Program-made: the position numbers and the translations under genes
Assembly (NCBI RefSeq): GCF_002563895.1
Contig: NZ_PDJB01000001.1
Coordinates: forward strand, 169,501-233,500
DNA length: 64,000 nucleotides
Origin: Pseudomonas lurida
Lineage (GTDB): Bacteria > Pseudomonadota > Gammaproteobacteria > Pseudomonadales > Pseudomonadaceae
Direction: 5' to 3'
Part shown: piece after piece, positions 9,447 to 17,212 of the stretch
How the letters are laid out: each line of letters opens with the position of its first letter
Position numbering within the stretch: the first letter of the stretch is position 1
Notes under the pieces: model-generated
Databases searched by the model: none
What the model saw: the letters and a program-made list of their open reading frames with translations, nothing else
Told to the model about the DNA's origin: nothing

Positions 9447-9475
9447 TTGACGCATTTGGACCCATCGATCATATT
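9447..9475 (+). promoter_or_regulatory. Sigma-70 promoter of the marR-efflux operon
   Basis: TTGACG at 9447-9452 and CATATT at 9470-9475 are separated by 17 bp. The predicted start point, near 9482, falls inside the adjacent palindrome. This fits repression by the MarR protein encoded immediately downstream. Confidence 0.55.
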
Positions 9476-9478
9476 GAT

Positions 9479-9494
9479 AGTTAGCAAACTAACT
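9479..9494. promoter_or_regulatory. Palindromic operator candidate for MarR regulator
   Basis: AGTTAGCAAACTAACT is a perfect inverted repeat: 6-bp arms around CAAA. It overlaps the predicted transcription start. Its form matches operators of MarR-family autorepressors, which typically lie between the -10 element and the first gene. Confidence 0.65.
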
Positions 9495-9510
9495 GTATGC
9501 GAACGATCCC

Positions 9511-9948
9511 GTGCCTCAGTCCCTCGAACAACTCCAGATGAACCTCAGCAGCAGCATGGTGGTGGGCGCCCGCAACTGGCGCAAAATCTGCCAGACCACG
9601 CTGGTGAGCTATGGCATCTCCGAAGCCTGCGCCGTGCCGTTGTTGATGATCGGCCGCCTGGGTGACGGTGTGCACCAGGTCAAAGTCGCCCAGGCGTCGG
9701 GGATGGAAAGCCCGTCCCTGGTGCGCCTGCTCGACCGGCTGTGTACCGATGGCTACGTGTGCCGTACCGAGGATGTCCACGACCGTCGCGCCAAGGCCCT
9801 GAGCCTTACTGAGCGTGGTCGCGAGCTGGTGCAGGCGGTGGAGGTGCAACTGGTGCGCCTGCGCAAGGACGTGCTGGCGGATATCGCCTCCAGCGATCTG
9901 GAAGCCGCGCTGCGTGTGCTGCGCGCGTTTGAGGCGGCGTCGCTTTGA
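9511..9948 (+). CDS. MarR-family transcriptional regulator
   Basis: 145 residues from a GTG at 9511; an ATG at 9538 is an alternative, and neither has a strong ribosome-binding site. The winged-helix core is clear: VKVAQASGMESPSLVRLLDRL is the DNA-recognition part and TEDVHDRRAKALSLTERGREL is the wing with the family's DRR motif. It is the first gene of an efflux operon and probably represses it until an aromatic or lipophilic ligand binds. The last bases overlap the next start (TTGA). Confidence 0.9.
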   Translation: MPQSLEQLQMNLSSSMVVGARNWRKICQTTLVSYGISEACAVPLLMIGRLGDGVHQVKVAQASGMESPSLVRLLDRLCTDGYVCRTEDVHDRRAKALSLTERGRELVQAVEVQLVRLRKDVLADIASSDLEAALRVLRAFEAASL

Positions 9949-12023
9949 ACGGATTTTTTACCGGTTTCCCGCCCGCCCGTGATTGGTTCTATGGGGTCCG
10001 TACCTTTGCGGCCTCGATGATTGCCTTGTACATCGCCATGCTCATGCAAATGCCGCGTCCGTACTGGGCGATGGCCACGGTGTATATCGTCTCCAGCCCA
10101 TTTGTCGGCCCTACCAGTTCCAAAGCGCTGTACCGCGCCATCGGCACCTTCATGGGGGCTGCGGCGGCGGTGATTTTTGTGCCGATGTTCGTGCAGTCGC
10201 CTTACCTGCTGGTGGTGGTGATTGCCTTGTGGACGGGCACCTTGTTGTTTCTCTCCATGCACCTGCGCACCGCCAACAACTACGCCCTGATGCTCGCCGG
10301 CTACACCCTGCCGCTGATCGCCCTGCCGGTGGTGGATAACCCGTTGGCGGTGTGGGACGTGGCTGAGGCGCGCACCGAAGAGATCTTCCTCGGCATCGCC
10401 GTGGCCGCCGTGGTGGGCGCGATGTTCTGGCCGCGCCGGCTGATGCCGGTGTTCGATGGCTCGGTCGCCAAATGGTTTGCCGACGCCCAGGTCTATAGCC
10501 AGCGCTTCCTCACGCGCCAGGTGGCGCCTGAGGAAATCAGCACGCTGCGCGGCGGTATGGTTGCCACGTTCAACACCCTCGAACTGATGATCGGCCAGTT
10601 GCCCCACGAAGGCGCGCGGCCGCAGACGGTGCGCAACACCAAGGAACTGCGCGGCCGCATGATCCACTTGCTGCCGGTGATCGATGCCCTGGACGACGCG
10701 GTGTACGCCATCGAACACCGCGCCCCGGAGTTTGTCGGTCAGCTCACGCCATTGCTGGAAGCGGCCAACGCCTGGCTGGAAAGCACCACCGAGACGGCGC
10801 CCCTTGAACGCTGGCGCGTGCTGCGCGACCAGGTCGACGCCGCTCAACCCCAGGGCGAAGCGCTGGACGACCGTCACACGCTGCTGTTTTCCAATGCCCT
10901 GTATCGCCTGGGTGAATGGATCGACCTGTGGCAAGACTGCCGCAGCCTGCAAGCCGCCATCCAGTGTGAAAGCCAGGACTCCTGGCGCGCGGTGTACCGT
11001 CACTGGCGCCTGGGGCGGCTCACGCCGTTCCTTGACCGTGGCTTGATGTTCTACTCGGCGTTTTCCACCGTGACCGCAATCATCGTCGCCTCGGTGTTGT
11101 GGATCCTGCTCGGTTGGACCGACGGTGGCAGCGCGGTGATCCTCGCCGCCGTCGCCTGCAGCTTTTTCGCCTCGATGGACGACCCGGCGCCGCAGATCTA
11201 CCGGTTCTTTTTCTGGACCGCCATGTCGGTGCTGTTTGCCAGCCTCTATCTGTTCCTGGTGCTGCCCAACCTGCACGACTTCCCGATGCTGGTACTGGCG
11301 TTCGCGGTGCCGTTTATCTGCATCGGCACACTCACTGTGCAGCCGCGCTTCTACCTGGGCATGCTGCTGACGCTGGTGAACACCTCGTCGTTCATCAGCA
11401 TCCAGGGCGCCTATGACGCAGACTTCCTCAACTTCGCCAACGTCAATCTGGCGGGGCCGGTGGGCTTGTTGTTTGCCTTTGTGTGGACACTGATTGCGCG
11501 GCCCTTCGGCGCTGAACTCGCAGCCAAGCGCCTGACTCGGTTCAGCTGGCGCGACATCGTCACCCTCACCGAGCCGGCGACCCTGGCCGAACATCGGCAC
11601 ATGGCCGTGCAAATGCTCGACCGTTTGATGCAGCACCTGCCGCGCCTGGCCCTGATCAACCAGGACACTGGCACCGCGCTGCGCGATTTGCGCGTGGCGC
11701 TGAACCTGCTCGACTTGCTGGCCTATTCGCCGCGCATCCTCGGTGTGCCGCGGGTGCTGCTCAACCAGGTGGTGGAAGGTGTGGGCGGTTATTTCAAGGC
11801 CTGTCTCAAGGCCGGTGAACGCCTGCCCGCGCCCAGCGGTCTGCTGATGACCCTGGACCGCACGCGCCGCGCCCTCAACGGCCAAGGCCTGCAAGACGAA
11901 GACGATACGCGCCTGCACCTGCTGCACGCGCTGGCCGGGCTGCGCCTGTCGCTGCTGCCGGGCGTGGAATTTATTGGCGGCACCGAGATGCAAGCGCCGC
12001 TACCTGATGGAGCGCCTTTATGA
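9945..12023 (+). CDS. FUSC-family inner-membrane efflux protein (AaeB-like)
   Basis: 692 residues from a TTG at 9945 that overlaps the marR stop. It has the two-half layout of FUSC/AaeB transporters. Each half holds a cluster of hydrophobic helices (residues ~18-170, starting MIALYIAMLMQMPRPYWAMA; and ~365-520, including ASVLWILLGWTDGGSAVILA), followed by a cytoplasmic helical domain. In E. coli, AaeB exports hydroxylated aromatic acids together with the periplasmic AaeA protein; the same partner classes follow here. The substrate is not known. Confidence 0.9.
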   Translation: MNGFFTGFPPARDWFYGVRTFAASMIALYIAMLMQMPRPYWAMATVYIVSSPFVGPTSSKALYRAIGTFMGAAAAVIFVPMFVQSPYLLVVVIALWTGTLLFLSMHLRTANNYALMLAGYTLPLIALPVVDNPLAVWDVAEARTEEIFLGIAVAAVVGAMFWPRRLMPVFDGSVAKWFADAQVYSQRFLTRQVAPEEISTLRGGMVATFNTLELMIGQLPHEGARPQTVRNTKELRGRMIHLLPVIDALDDAVYAIEHRAPEFVGQLTPLLEAANAWLESTTETAPLERWRVLRDQVDAAQPQGEALDDRHTLLFSNALYRLGEWIDLWQDCRSLQAAIQCESQDSWRAVYRHWRLGRLTPFLDRGLMFYSAFSTVTAIIVASVLWILLGWTDGGSAVILAAVACSFFASMDDPAPQIYRFFFWTAMSVLFASLYLFLVLPNLHDFPMLVLAFAVPFICIGTLTVQPRFYLGMLLTLVNTSSFISIQGAYDADFLNFANVNLAGPVGLLFAFVWTLIARPFGAELAAKRLTRFSWRDIVTLTEPATLAEHRHMAVQMLDRLMQHLPRLALINQDTGTALRDLRVALNLLDLLAYSPRILGVPRVLLNQVVEGVGGYFKACLKAGERLPAPSGLLMTLDRTRRALNGQGLQDEDDTRLHLLHALAGLRLSLLPGVEFIGGTEMQAPLPDGAPL

Positions 12024-12229
12024 TCGGTGACCTGGATATCAGCGGCGTATTCCTGCCCACGCTGCTGGTGCTGATGGGCATTACGTATGTGTTGTTCCTG
12101 GTGGTGCACGGGCTGTTGACCCGCGTCCACTTCTATCGCCTGGTCTGGCACCGGGCATTGTTCAATGTGGGGCTCTACGCGCTGTTGCTGGGCGCGGTGG
12201 ACTCACTCAGTCGATACCTGATGACATGA
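12020..12229 (+). CDS. DUF1656 small membrane protein (AaeX-like)
   Basis: 69 residues with an ATGA overlap to the upstream transporter. There are two hydrophobic helices (FLPTLLVLMGITYVLFLVV; LFNVGLYALLLGAV) flanking a short basic loop. It sits exactly where AaeX/DUF1656 proteins sit in FUSC efflux operons. No activity is known. Its last bases overlap the next start (ATGA). Confidence 0.88.
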   Translation: MIGDLDISGVFLPTLLVLMGITYVLFLVVHGLLTRVHFYRLVWHRALFNVGLYALLLGAVDSLSRYLMT

Positions 12230-13116
12230 AAAAACCTTTTTTGACCATCGGCCGTGTAGTCCTGACGCTGTTGATCGTGACGTTTGCGGTCGTCGTGGTA
12301 TGGCGCATGGTCATGTACTACATGTTTGCCCCCTGGACCCGAGACGGCCACATCCGTGCCGACATCGTGCAGATCGCCCCGGATGTGTCCGGGCTGATCC
12401 AGCGCGTTGACGTGCGCGACAACCAGTTGGTGACCAAGGGCCAGGTGCTGTTCGCCGTCGACCAGGACCGTTTCAAGCTGGCCCTGCGCCAAGCCCAGGC
12501 CGCCGTGGCCGACCGCCAGGAAACCCTGGCCCAGGCCCAACGCGAGTACAAGCGTAACCGTGGCCTCGGCAACCTGGTGCCCAGCGAGCAGCTGGAAGAA
12601 AGCCAGTCCCGCGTCGCCCGCGCCCAGTCGGCCCTCGCCGAGGCCCAGGTAACAGTGGATTCCGCCCAGCTCAACCTCGATCGCTCGGTGATCCGCAGCC
12701 CCGTGGACGGTTACGTCAACGACCGTGCGCCGCGCACCCAGGAGTTCGTCACCGCCGGGCGGCCGGTGCTGTCGGTGGTGGACAGCAATTCCTTCCATAT
12801 CGATGGCTACTTCGAAGAGACCAAGCTCGACGGCATTCACGTCGGCATGAGCGTCGACATCCGTGTGATTGGTGATAACGCCCGCCTGCGTGGCCATGTG
12901 CAGAGCATCGTCGCCGGTATCGAGGACCGCGACCGCAGCAGCGGCTCCAACCTGTTGCCCAACGTCAACCCGGCGTTCAGCTGGGTGCGCCTGGCCCAGC
13001 GGATTCCGGTGCGTATCGCCTTTGATGATGTACCGGCGGACTTCCGCATGATCGCCGGGCGCACGGCGACGGTGTCGATCATTGGCGACGCAGTCAAAGA
13101 CGGAGACAAACCATGA
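12226..13116 (+). CDS. HlyD/EmrA-type periplasmic membrane-fusion protein (AaeA-like)
   Basis: 296 residues. One N-terminal membrane helix (VVLTLLIVTFAVVVVWRMVMY) is followed by a lipoyl half (ADIVQIAPDVSGLIQRVDV). A coiled-coil hairpin spans residues ~85-150 (QAAVADRQETLAQAQREYKR). The second lipoyl half contains IRSPVDGYVNDR, and the beta-barrel domain follows. It should bridge the FUSC transporter to the outer-membrane factor encoded next. Overlapping stop and start codons on both sides show tight coupling. Confidence 0.92.
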   Translation: MKKPFLTIGRVVLTLLIVTFAVVVVWRMVMYYMFAPWTRDGHIRADIVQIAPDVSGLIQRVDVRDNQLVTKGQVLFAVDQDRFKLALRQAQAAVADRQETLAQAQREYKRNRGLGNLVPSEQLEESQSRVARAQSALAEAQVTVDSAQLNLDRSVIRSPVDGYVNDRAPRTQEFVTAGRPVLSVVDSNSFHIDGYFEETKLDGIHVGMSVDIRVIGDNARLRGHVQSIVAGIEDRDRSSGSNLLPNVNPAFSWVRLAQRIPVRIAFDDVPADFRMIAGRTATVSIIGDAVKDGDKP

Positions 13117-14555
13117 AGCAACTGATGGCAACCGCTGCGTTGGGGTTGTTGCTGTCGGCCTGCCAAGTGGTGGGGCCGGATTACAAGCTGCCGGAAACGT
13201 CGGCCGTCAACCGTGGGGACCTGCAAGGGCAACTCGCGGGCGACGGTCACAACGTTGTGTCGGCGCCGGTGCCGGCGGACTGGTGGAAACTCTACAAAGA
13301 CCCGCGCCTGGATGAGCTGGTGCGCCAGGCCATGGCTTCCAACACCGACTTGCGTGTGGCCGCCGCCAACCTGCAACGCGCTCGGTTCCAGACCCAGGAA
13401 GCTGAATCTGCAGGCGGTTGGAGCGCCGGTGCCAAGGCTGAGGCCCAGCGCCTTCAGGAGTCGGGCGAAGCCTTTCTGCTGACCGAAAAAGTCCCGGTGG
13501 CCAACATCGGCAGTGCCAGTATCAGCACGTCCTATCAGTTCGACTTGTTCGGCACCCTGCAGCGCGGCATCGAAAGCGCCCAGGCCAGCGCCGATGCGGC
13601 CCAGGCCGCCGCCGACATCGCCCGCATCACGTTGGTCGCGGATGTGGTGCGTTCCTACACCCAGGTGTGTGCGGCCAACGAAGAGCTGGCAATCGCCAAC
13701 GAGTCCCTCGACCTGCAGGCACAGAGCACCAAGCTGACCCAGCGCCTGCGCGACGCCGGGCGTGGTGATGAAACCCAGGTGACCCGTTCGCAGACCCAGT
13801 ACAAATCCTTGCGCGCCGACATGCCGCGCTACGAAGCGGCACGCCAGGCCGGTCTGTACCGCCTGTCGATGTTGCTGGCCAAGCCGCTGGATCAACTGCC
13901 AGCGGGCACCGGCACGTGCGCCGAGCTGCCGCACATCGCCCAGCTGCTGCCGGTCGGTGATGGCGCGACCTTGCTCAAGCGTCGCCCGGATGTACGCCAG
14001 GCTGAACGTCAACTGGCGGCCGCCACCGCGCGAATCGGTGTGGCCACTGGCGCGCTGTACCCAGACATCAGCATCGGCGCCACGGTGGGCACTGTCGGGA
14101 TTCTCGATGACCTGGGCACACCGGCGACCAACCGCTGGGGTTTTGGCCCGCTGATCAGTTGGTCGGTGCCGACCAACGGCGCACGCGCCCGTATCCATGA
14201 AGCCGAAGCCGCAACCCAGGGCGCCTTGGCGCATTTCGACGGCGTGGTGCTCAACGCCATCCGTGAAACCCAGACCGGCCTTGCGCAATACACCGCGCAG
14301 TTGCAACGCCGCGACGCCCTGGCCGAAGCCGGCGAGTCCGCCAGGGAGGCCGCAGACCAGACCCATCGCTTCTTCGAGGCGGGTCGCGCGTCATTCCTGG
14401 CCGACCTGCAGGCCACCCGCACGTACACCGATGTGCGCGCGCAACTGGCCGCGGCCAACACCCAGGTTGCCATGAGCCAGATCGATCTGTTCCTGGCCCT
14501 GGGCGGTGGTTGGGAAAGCGGACGAACGCAAGCGTCTCAGCCCAGCAAACCCTGA
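13113..14555 (+). CDS. RND/FUSC outer-membrane efflux lipoprotein (NodT/OprM family)
   Basis: 480 residues, with an ATGA overlap with the membrane-fusion gene. A signal peptide ends in the lipobox LLSACQ, so the protein is lipid-anchored. It has two OEP repeats, with typical motifs DWWKLYKDPRLDELV near residue 55 and LLKRRPDVRQAERQL near residue 290. The trimeric channel would complete the tripartite pump. It is the last gene of the operon; a hairpin follows 18 bp downstream. Confidence 0.92.
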   Translation: MKQLMATAALGLLLSACQVVGPDYKLPETSAVNRGDLQGQLAGDGHNVVSAPVPADWWKLYKDPRLDELVRQAMASNTDLRVAAANLQRARFQTQEAESAGGWSAGAKAEAQRLQESGEAFLLTEKVPVANIGSASISTSYQFDLFGTLQRGIESAQASADAAQAAADIARITLVADVVRSYTQVCAANEELAIANESLDLQAQSTKLTQRLRDAGRGDETQVTRSQTQYKSLRADMPRYEAARQAGLYRLSMLLAKPLDQLPAGTGTCAELPHIAQLLPVGDGATLLKRRPDVRQAERQLAAATARIGVATGALYPDISIGATVGTVGILDDLGTPATNRWGFGPLISWSVPTNGARARIHEAEAATQGALAHFDGVVLNAIRETQTGLAQYTAQLQRRDALAEAGESAREAADQTHRFFEAGRASFLADLQATRTYTDVRAQLAAANTQVAMSQIDLFLALGGGWESGRTQASQPSKP

Positions 14556-14572
14556 GCGAATGACTATGCTTT

Positions 14573-14604
14573 GACAGGTGGAGCGCCGTGACGCTCTGCC
14601 TGTC
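14573..14604 (+). terminator. Hairpin after efflux operon, no T-tract
   Basis: GACAGG pairs with CCTGTC and, inside a TG/TG mismatch, GAGCG pairs with CGCTC around a six-base loop. It immediately follows the last gene of the efflux operon. No U-run follows, so it may be a processing or attenuation structure rather than a full intrinsic terminator. Confidence 0.4.
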
Positions 14605-14636
14605 ACTGCTCGCGTTTGCTCATGGGGATTCCAATA

Positions 14637-15269
14637 ATGAAAAACCCTTATGCTCCCGCTTTCTGGTGCGTGTGTTTCGCACTGGTATTGTTGTCGGCTA
14701 CCTACTTCTACGGCGTCATGCTGGCTCATCAACTCGACAAGGCCATGGTGTTTCTCGACAGTGCCTGCCTGGTGATCGGCACCCTGTCCATCGGCGTCGT
14801 GGCCTGGGCCTCTTACCAAAATCAACGGGTGAAGAAAAAGCTCCTCGAGCAAGGCAAGACCCGCGTGGCGATCTGGGACACCAAGGTTGCGCTGCGCCGG
14901 GTCGAGACCGTGTTCGACCGCTATTTCTGGGGCAGCTATTGGCAGCCGGGGCGGACCTTCCAGGAAGTCATGGGCGACCTCACTGGCACACCCCTGGAAA
15001 AAAGCCTCGAAGTCCTGAAAAAACAGTGCGTGGCCCTCGACCGGCAAGTGGCCGACGGTAGGCATTGGCTCAATAACGCGCGGGAACTGTCCGATGTGGC
15101 GACCCAAATGGCCCGCGAACGCTACCAGTTGGACTTCTGCGACCCCAAGGCCGACACCCCCGGCAATGCCGTGATACACCGCGAGTTTGAGGTGCTGGTG
15201 TACACCTGGACGGCGCGCCTGAAGAGTTTCGACCACCAATTGGATGAAATCGAGTTGGAGTACTCCTGA
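14637..15269 (+). CDS. Two-helix membrane protein of unknown function
   Basis: 210 residues from the ATG at 14637, with GGGGA ten bases upstream; earlier in-frame starts at 14616 and 14622 are less well placed. Two membrane helices lie near the N-terminus (FWCVCFALVLLSATYFYGVML; LVIGTLSIGVVAWASY). A long cytoplasmic helical domain follows, with a tryptophan-rich stretch (RYFWGSYWQPGRTFQEVM). I do not recognise the family. It stands alone between the efflux operon and the DUF945 gene. Confidence 0.65.
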   Translation: MKNPYAPAFWCVCFALVLLSATYFYGVMLAHQLDKAMVFLDSACLVIGTLSIGVVAWASYQNQRVKKKLLEQGKTRVAIWDTKVALRRVETVFDRYFWGSYWQPGRTFQEVMGDLTGTPLEKSLEVLKKQCVALDRQVADGRHWLNNARELSDVATQMARERYQLDFCDPKADTPGNAVIHREFEVLVYTWTARLKSFDHQLDEIELEYS

Positions 15270-15416
15270 ACTAGTACTGAACTGATCCCTCTGAAAAGCT
15301 GGGCCGTTCTCGGCCGCCAGTGCTAATCTTCCCCCGTTTTCGGCGGGCTTGAGCCAATCCCCCTTGGGGTTCAAGGAAGACAGCCCACTTCTCACAGGAT
15401 TTGATCAGGTCACTTC

Positions 15417-16913
15417 ATGAATAAGCCAGCAGTCGTTCTTTTGGGTTTTGTTGTCGCCGTGGGCGTCGTCAGTGCAGGCGGTGCCTGGTACACCGGCAAG
15501 CAGCTGGAGCCGGTGCTGCAAACGGCCGTGCAGGACGCCAACAAGGAACTGCAACGTTCCATGGCCGGCGTCGACGGCACCGTCGCCCTGGAGCTGGTGT
15601 CCCTGGACCGTGGCCTGTTCAGCAGCACTGCGCACTACCGCCTCAAGGGCCAAGGCTCGTTCTTCGGCGAGCAGAACCCGAACCCAGAGCTGCTGATTGT
15701 CGACCATATCGAGCACGGTCCACTGCCGTTCTCGCGCCTGGTGTCGCTGAAATGGCTGCCGGTCATGGCCACCAGTCATTACGCGCTGGAAAAGAACGCC
15801 ACCACCGAAAAATGGTTCGCCGCCGCCAAAGACGTGTCGCCGCTCAAAGGCGTGGCCAATATCGGCTACAGCCGTTCGGTGAGCGGCAATCTCGAGCTGC
15901 TGCCCCTGGAGTTCAAGGACGACACCTCCTCTGCCAGCTTCTCCGGCCTGAACCTGGATTTCGACAGCACTGCCGAGGGCAAGAAGGTCAAGGTTGATGG
16001 CTACATGAACAGCCTCAAACTGGCGATGGTCGACGCCAATGGTACGCCGTTCGATGCTGAATTCGCTGGCCTGACCGTCGCCAGCAACCTGGAGAAATCC
16101 ACCTTCGGCTTCTATACCGGGCAGAACACCGTAGAGTTGAGCGACACCAAGCTCACCTTCGGCCCACAGAAGGCCGTGCTGACGCTCAAAGGCTTCGAGC
16201 AGAAAGACTCCAGCGAGATCAAAGACAACAACATGGACGGTCGCGTCGATTACAAGATCGACGAGATCGGCTACCAGGGCAAACCTGTCGGCTCCGCCGC
16301 CATGGCCCTGAGCTTGAAGAACATCGATGTGCCGTCGGGCCTGGTGCTGACCAAGCTGTATCAAGACAAGATGCAGCCGGTACAAGCCGCTGCCGCTGCG
16401 GGCCAACCGGTGCCTGAGCTGCAACTGACCGAAGCCGAGCAAGCCCTTGCTGAAGCCAACGTCAACCAATTGCTGGCTGCCAAGCCGCACCTGGCGCTGG
16501 AAAACCTGTCCCTGAAAACCACCCACGGTGAAAGCAAATTCAACCTGGTGCTGGACTTGGCCAAGCCGACCTCCATGGAACTGCCACCGGTTGAACTCGG
16601 CAAGCAGATGGTTTCGTTGCTGGACGCCAACCTGACCCTGTCCAAGCCGATGATCGCCGACGTTGCCGCCCTGCAAGCGCAGGTTGGCGGTGTGACCGAC
16701 CCTAAGGCCATCGAGCAGCAATCCCAGATGGCCAGCGAAATGGTCAGTGGCATGGCCGTTGGCACGCAACTGGCGACCCTGGTCGGCAGTGACGTGGTCT
16801 CCAAGCTGCATTACGCCAACAATGAAGTGACCTTCAACGGCCAGAAGATGACCGTCGAGCAGTTCATTGGCTTCGTGATGTCCAAAGTCGGTGCGGTCGG
16901 CGGCGCGCAGTAA
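15417..16913 (+). CDS. YdgA-like DUF945 family protein
   Basis: 498 residues from the ATG at 15417. An N-terminal hydrophobic segment (VVLLGFVVAVGVVSAGGAWYTGKQLE, quoted in part) acts as a signal anchor. The remainder is beta-rich with repeated strand motifs, and has the DUF945 layout of a first section around LVSLDRGLFSSTAHYRL and a late conserved part (MTVEQFIGFV). E. coli YdgA is the reference member; its cell-envelope role is poorly understood. A very large hairpin follows the stop codon. The equally long antisense open frame is a shadow. Confidence 0.85.
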   Translation: MNKPAVVLLGFVVAVGVVSAGGAWYTGKQLEPVLQTAVQDANKELQRSMAGVDGTVALELVSLDRGLFSSTAHYRLKGQGSFFGEQNPNPELLIVDHIEHGPLPFSRLVSLKWLPVMATSHYALEKNATTEKWFAAAKDVSPLKGVANIGYSRSVSGNLELLPLEFKDDTSSASFSGLNLDFDSTAEGKKVKVDGYMNSLKLAMVDANGTPFDAEFAGLTVASNLEKSTFGFYTGQNTVELSDTKLTFGPQKAVLTLKGFEQKDSSEIKDNNMDGRVDYKIDEIGYQGKPVGSAAMALSLKNIDVPSGLVLTKLYQDKMQPVQAAAAAGQPVPELQLTEAEQALAEANVNQLLAAKPHLALENLSLKTTHGESKFNLVLDLAKPTSMELPPVELGKQMVSLLDANLTLSKPMIADVAALQAQVGGVTDPKAIEQQSQMASEMVSGMAVGTQLATLVGSDVVSKLHYANNEVTFNGQKMTVEQFIGFVMSKVGAVGGAQ

Positions 16914-16940
16914 AGAATTCGCCATCGCCCAGAAATAAAT

Positions 16941-17034
16941 AATGGGGGAGCGGGGTTGCCCGCGGTAAGGGTCAAACGGTCGGCGCGTGCGTCGGCGTGT
17001 ACCCCCTTATCGCTTGCAACCCCGTTCCCCCATT
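16941..17034. repeat. Long imperfect inverted repeat (94 nt) upstream of pgaA
   Basis: The arms at 16941-16959 and 17016-17034 are 19 bp with a single difference that would be a G-U pair in RNA. After a 2x2 internal loop the stem continues with 16962-16971 against 17004-17013, again with one G-U. The total is about 29 paired bases, with a ~32-nt apical region. It lies 27 bp after the DUF945 stop and 179 bp before pgaA. A weak T-stretch (CGCTTTTC) follows on the + strand, so it may terminate the DUF945 transcript. Confidence 0.7.
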
Positions 17035-17053
17035 CGCTTTTCAGATTTGCGCG

Positions 17054-17079
17054 CAATTCTGAACAATTGTTCTGAATTG
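17054..17079. promoter_or_regulatory. 26-bp palindrome upstream of pgaA (operator candidate)
   Basis: The centre GAACAATTGTTC (17061-17072) is a perfect 12-bp palindrome. Flanking CAATTCT and TGAATTG extend the symmetry to 26 bp with one mismatched pair. The site is 134 bp upstream of the pgaA start, where a dimeric regulator of the operon could bind. I cannot name the regulator. Confidence 0.55.
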
Positions 17080-17212
17080 TCCTTTTTCATACAGGCGTCG
17101 GGGATAGTTCCTACAGGAAAGCTAGGTCGGGTCACGAGACGCCGACGCCCTGATGCAAATCGCTCAGGACCACCTATCGTTACAGCTTTCCGTGTGTAAG
17201 GAAGCTCACGAT

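Noticed and set aside
9753..11993. 746-residue antisense frame over the FUSC transporter
   Set aside because: His/Gln/Arg-rich shadow of membrane-protein codons.
15405..16925. 506-residue antisense frame over the DUF945 gene
   Set aside because: Codon-bias shadow of a well-supported gene.
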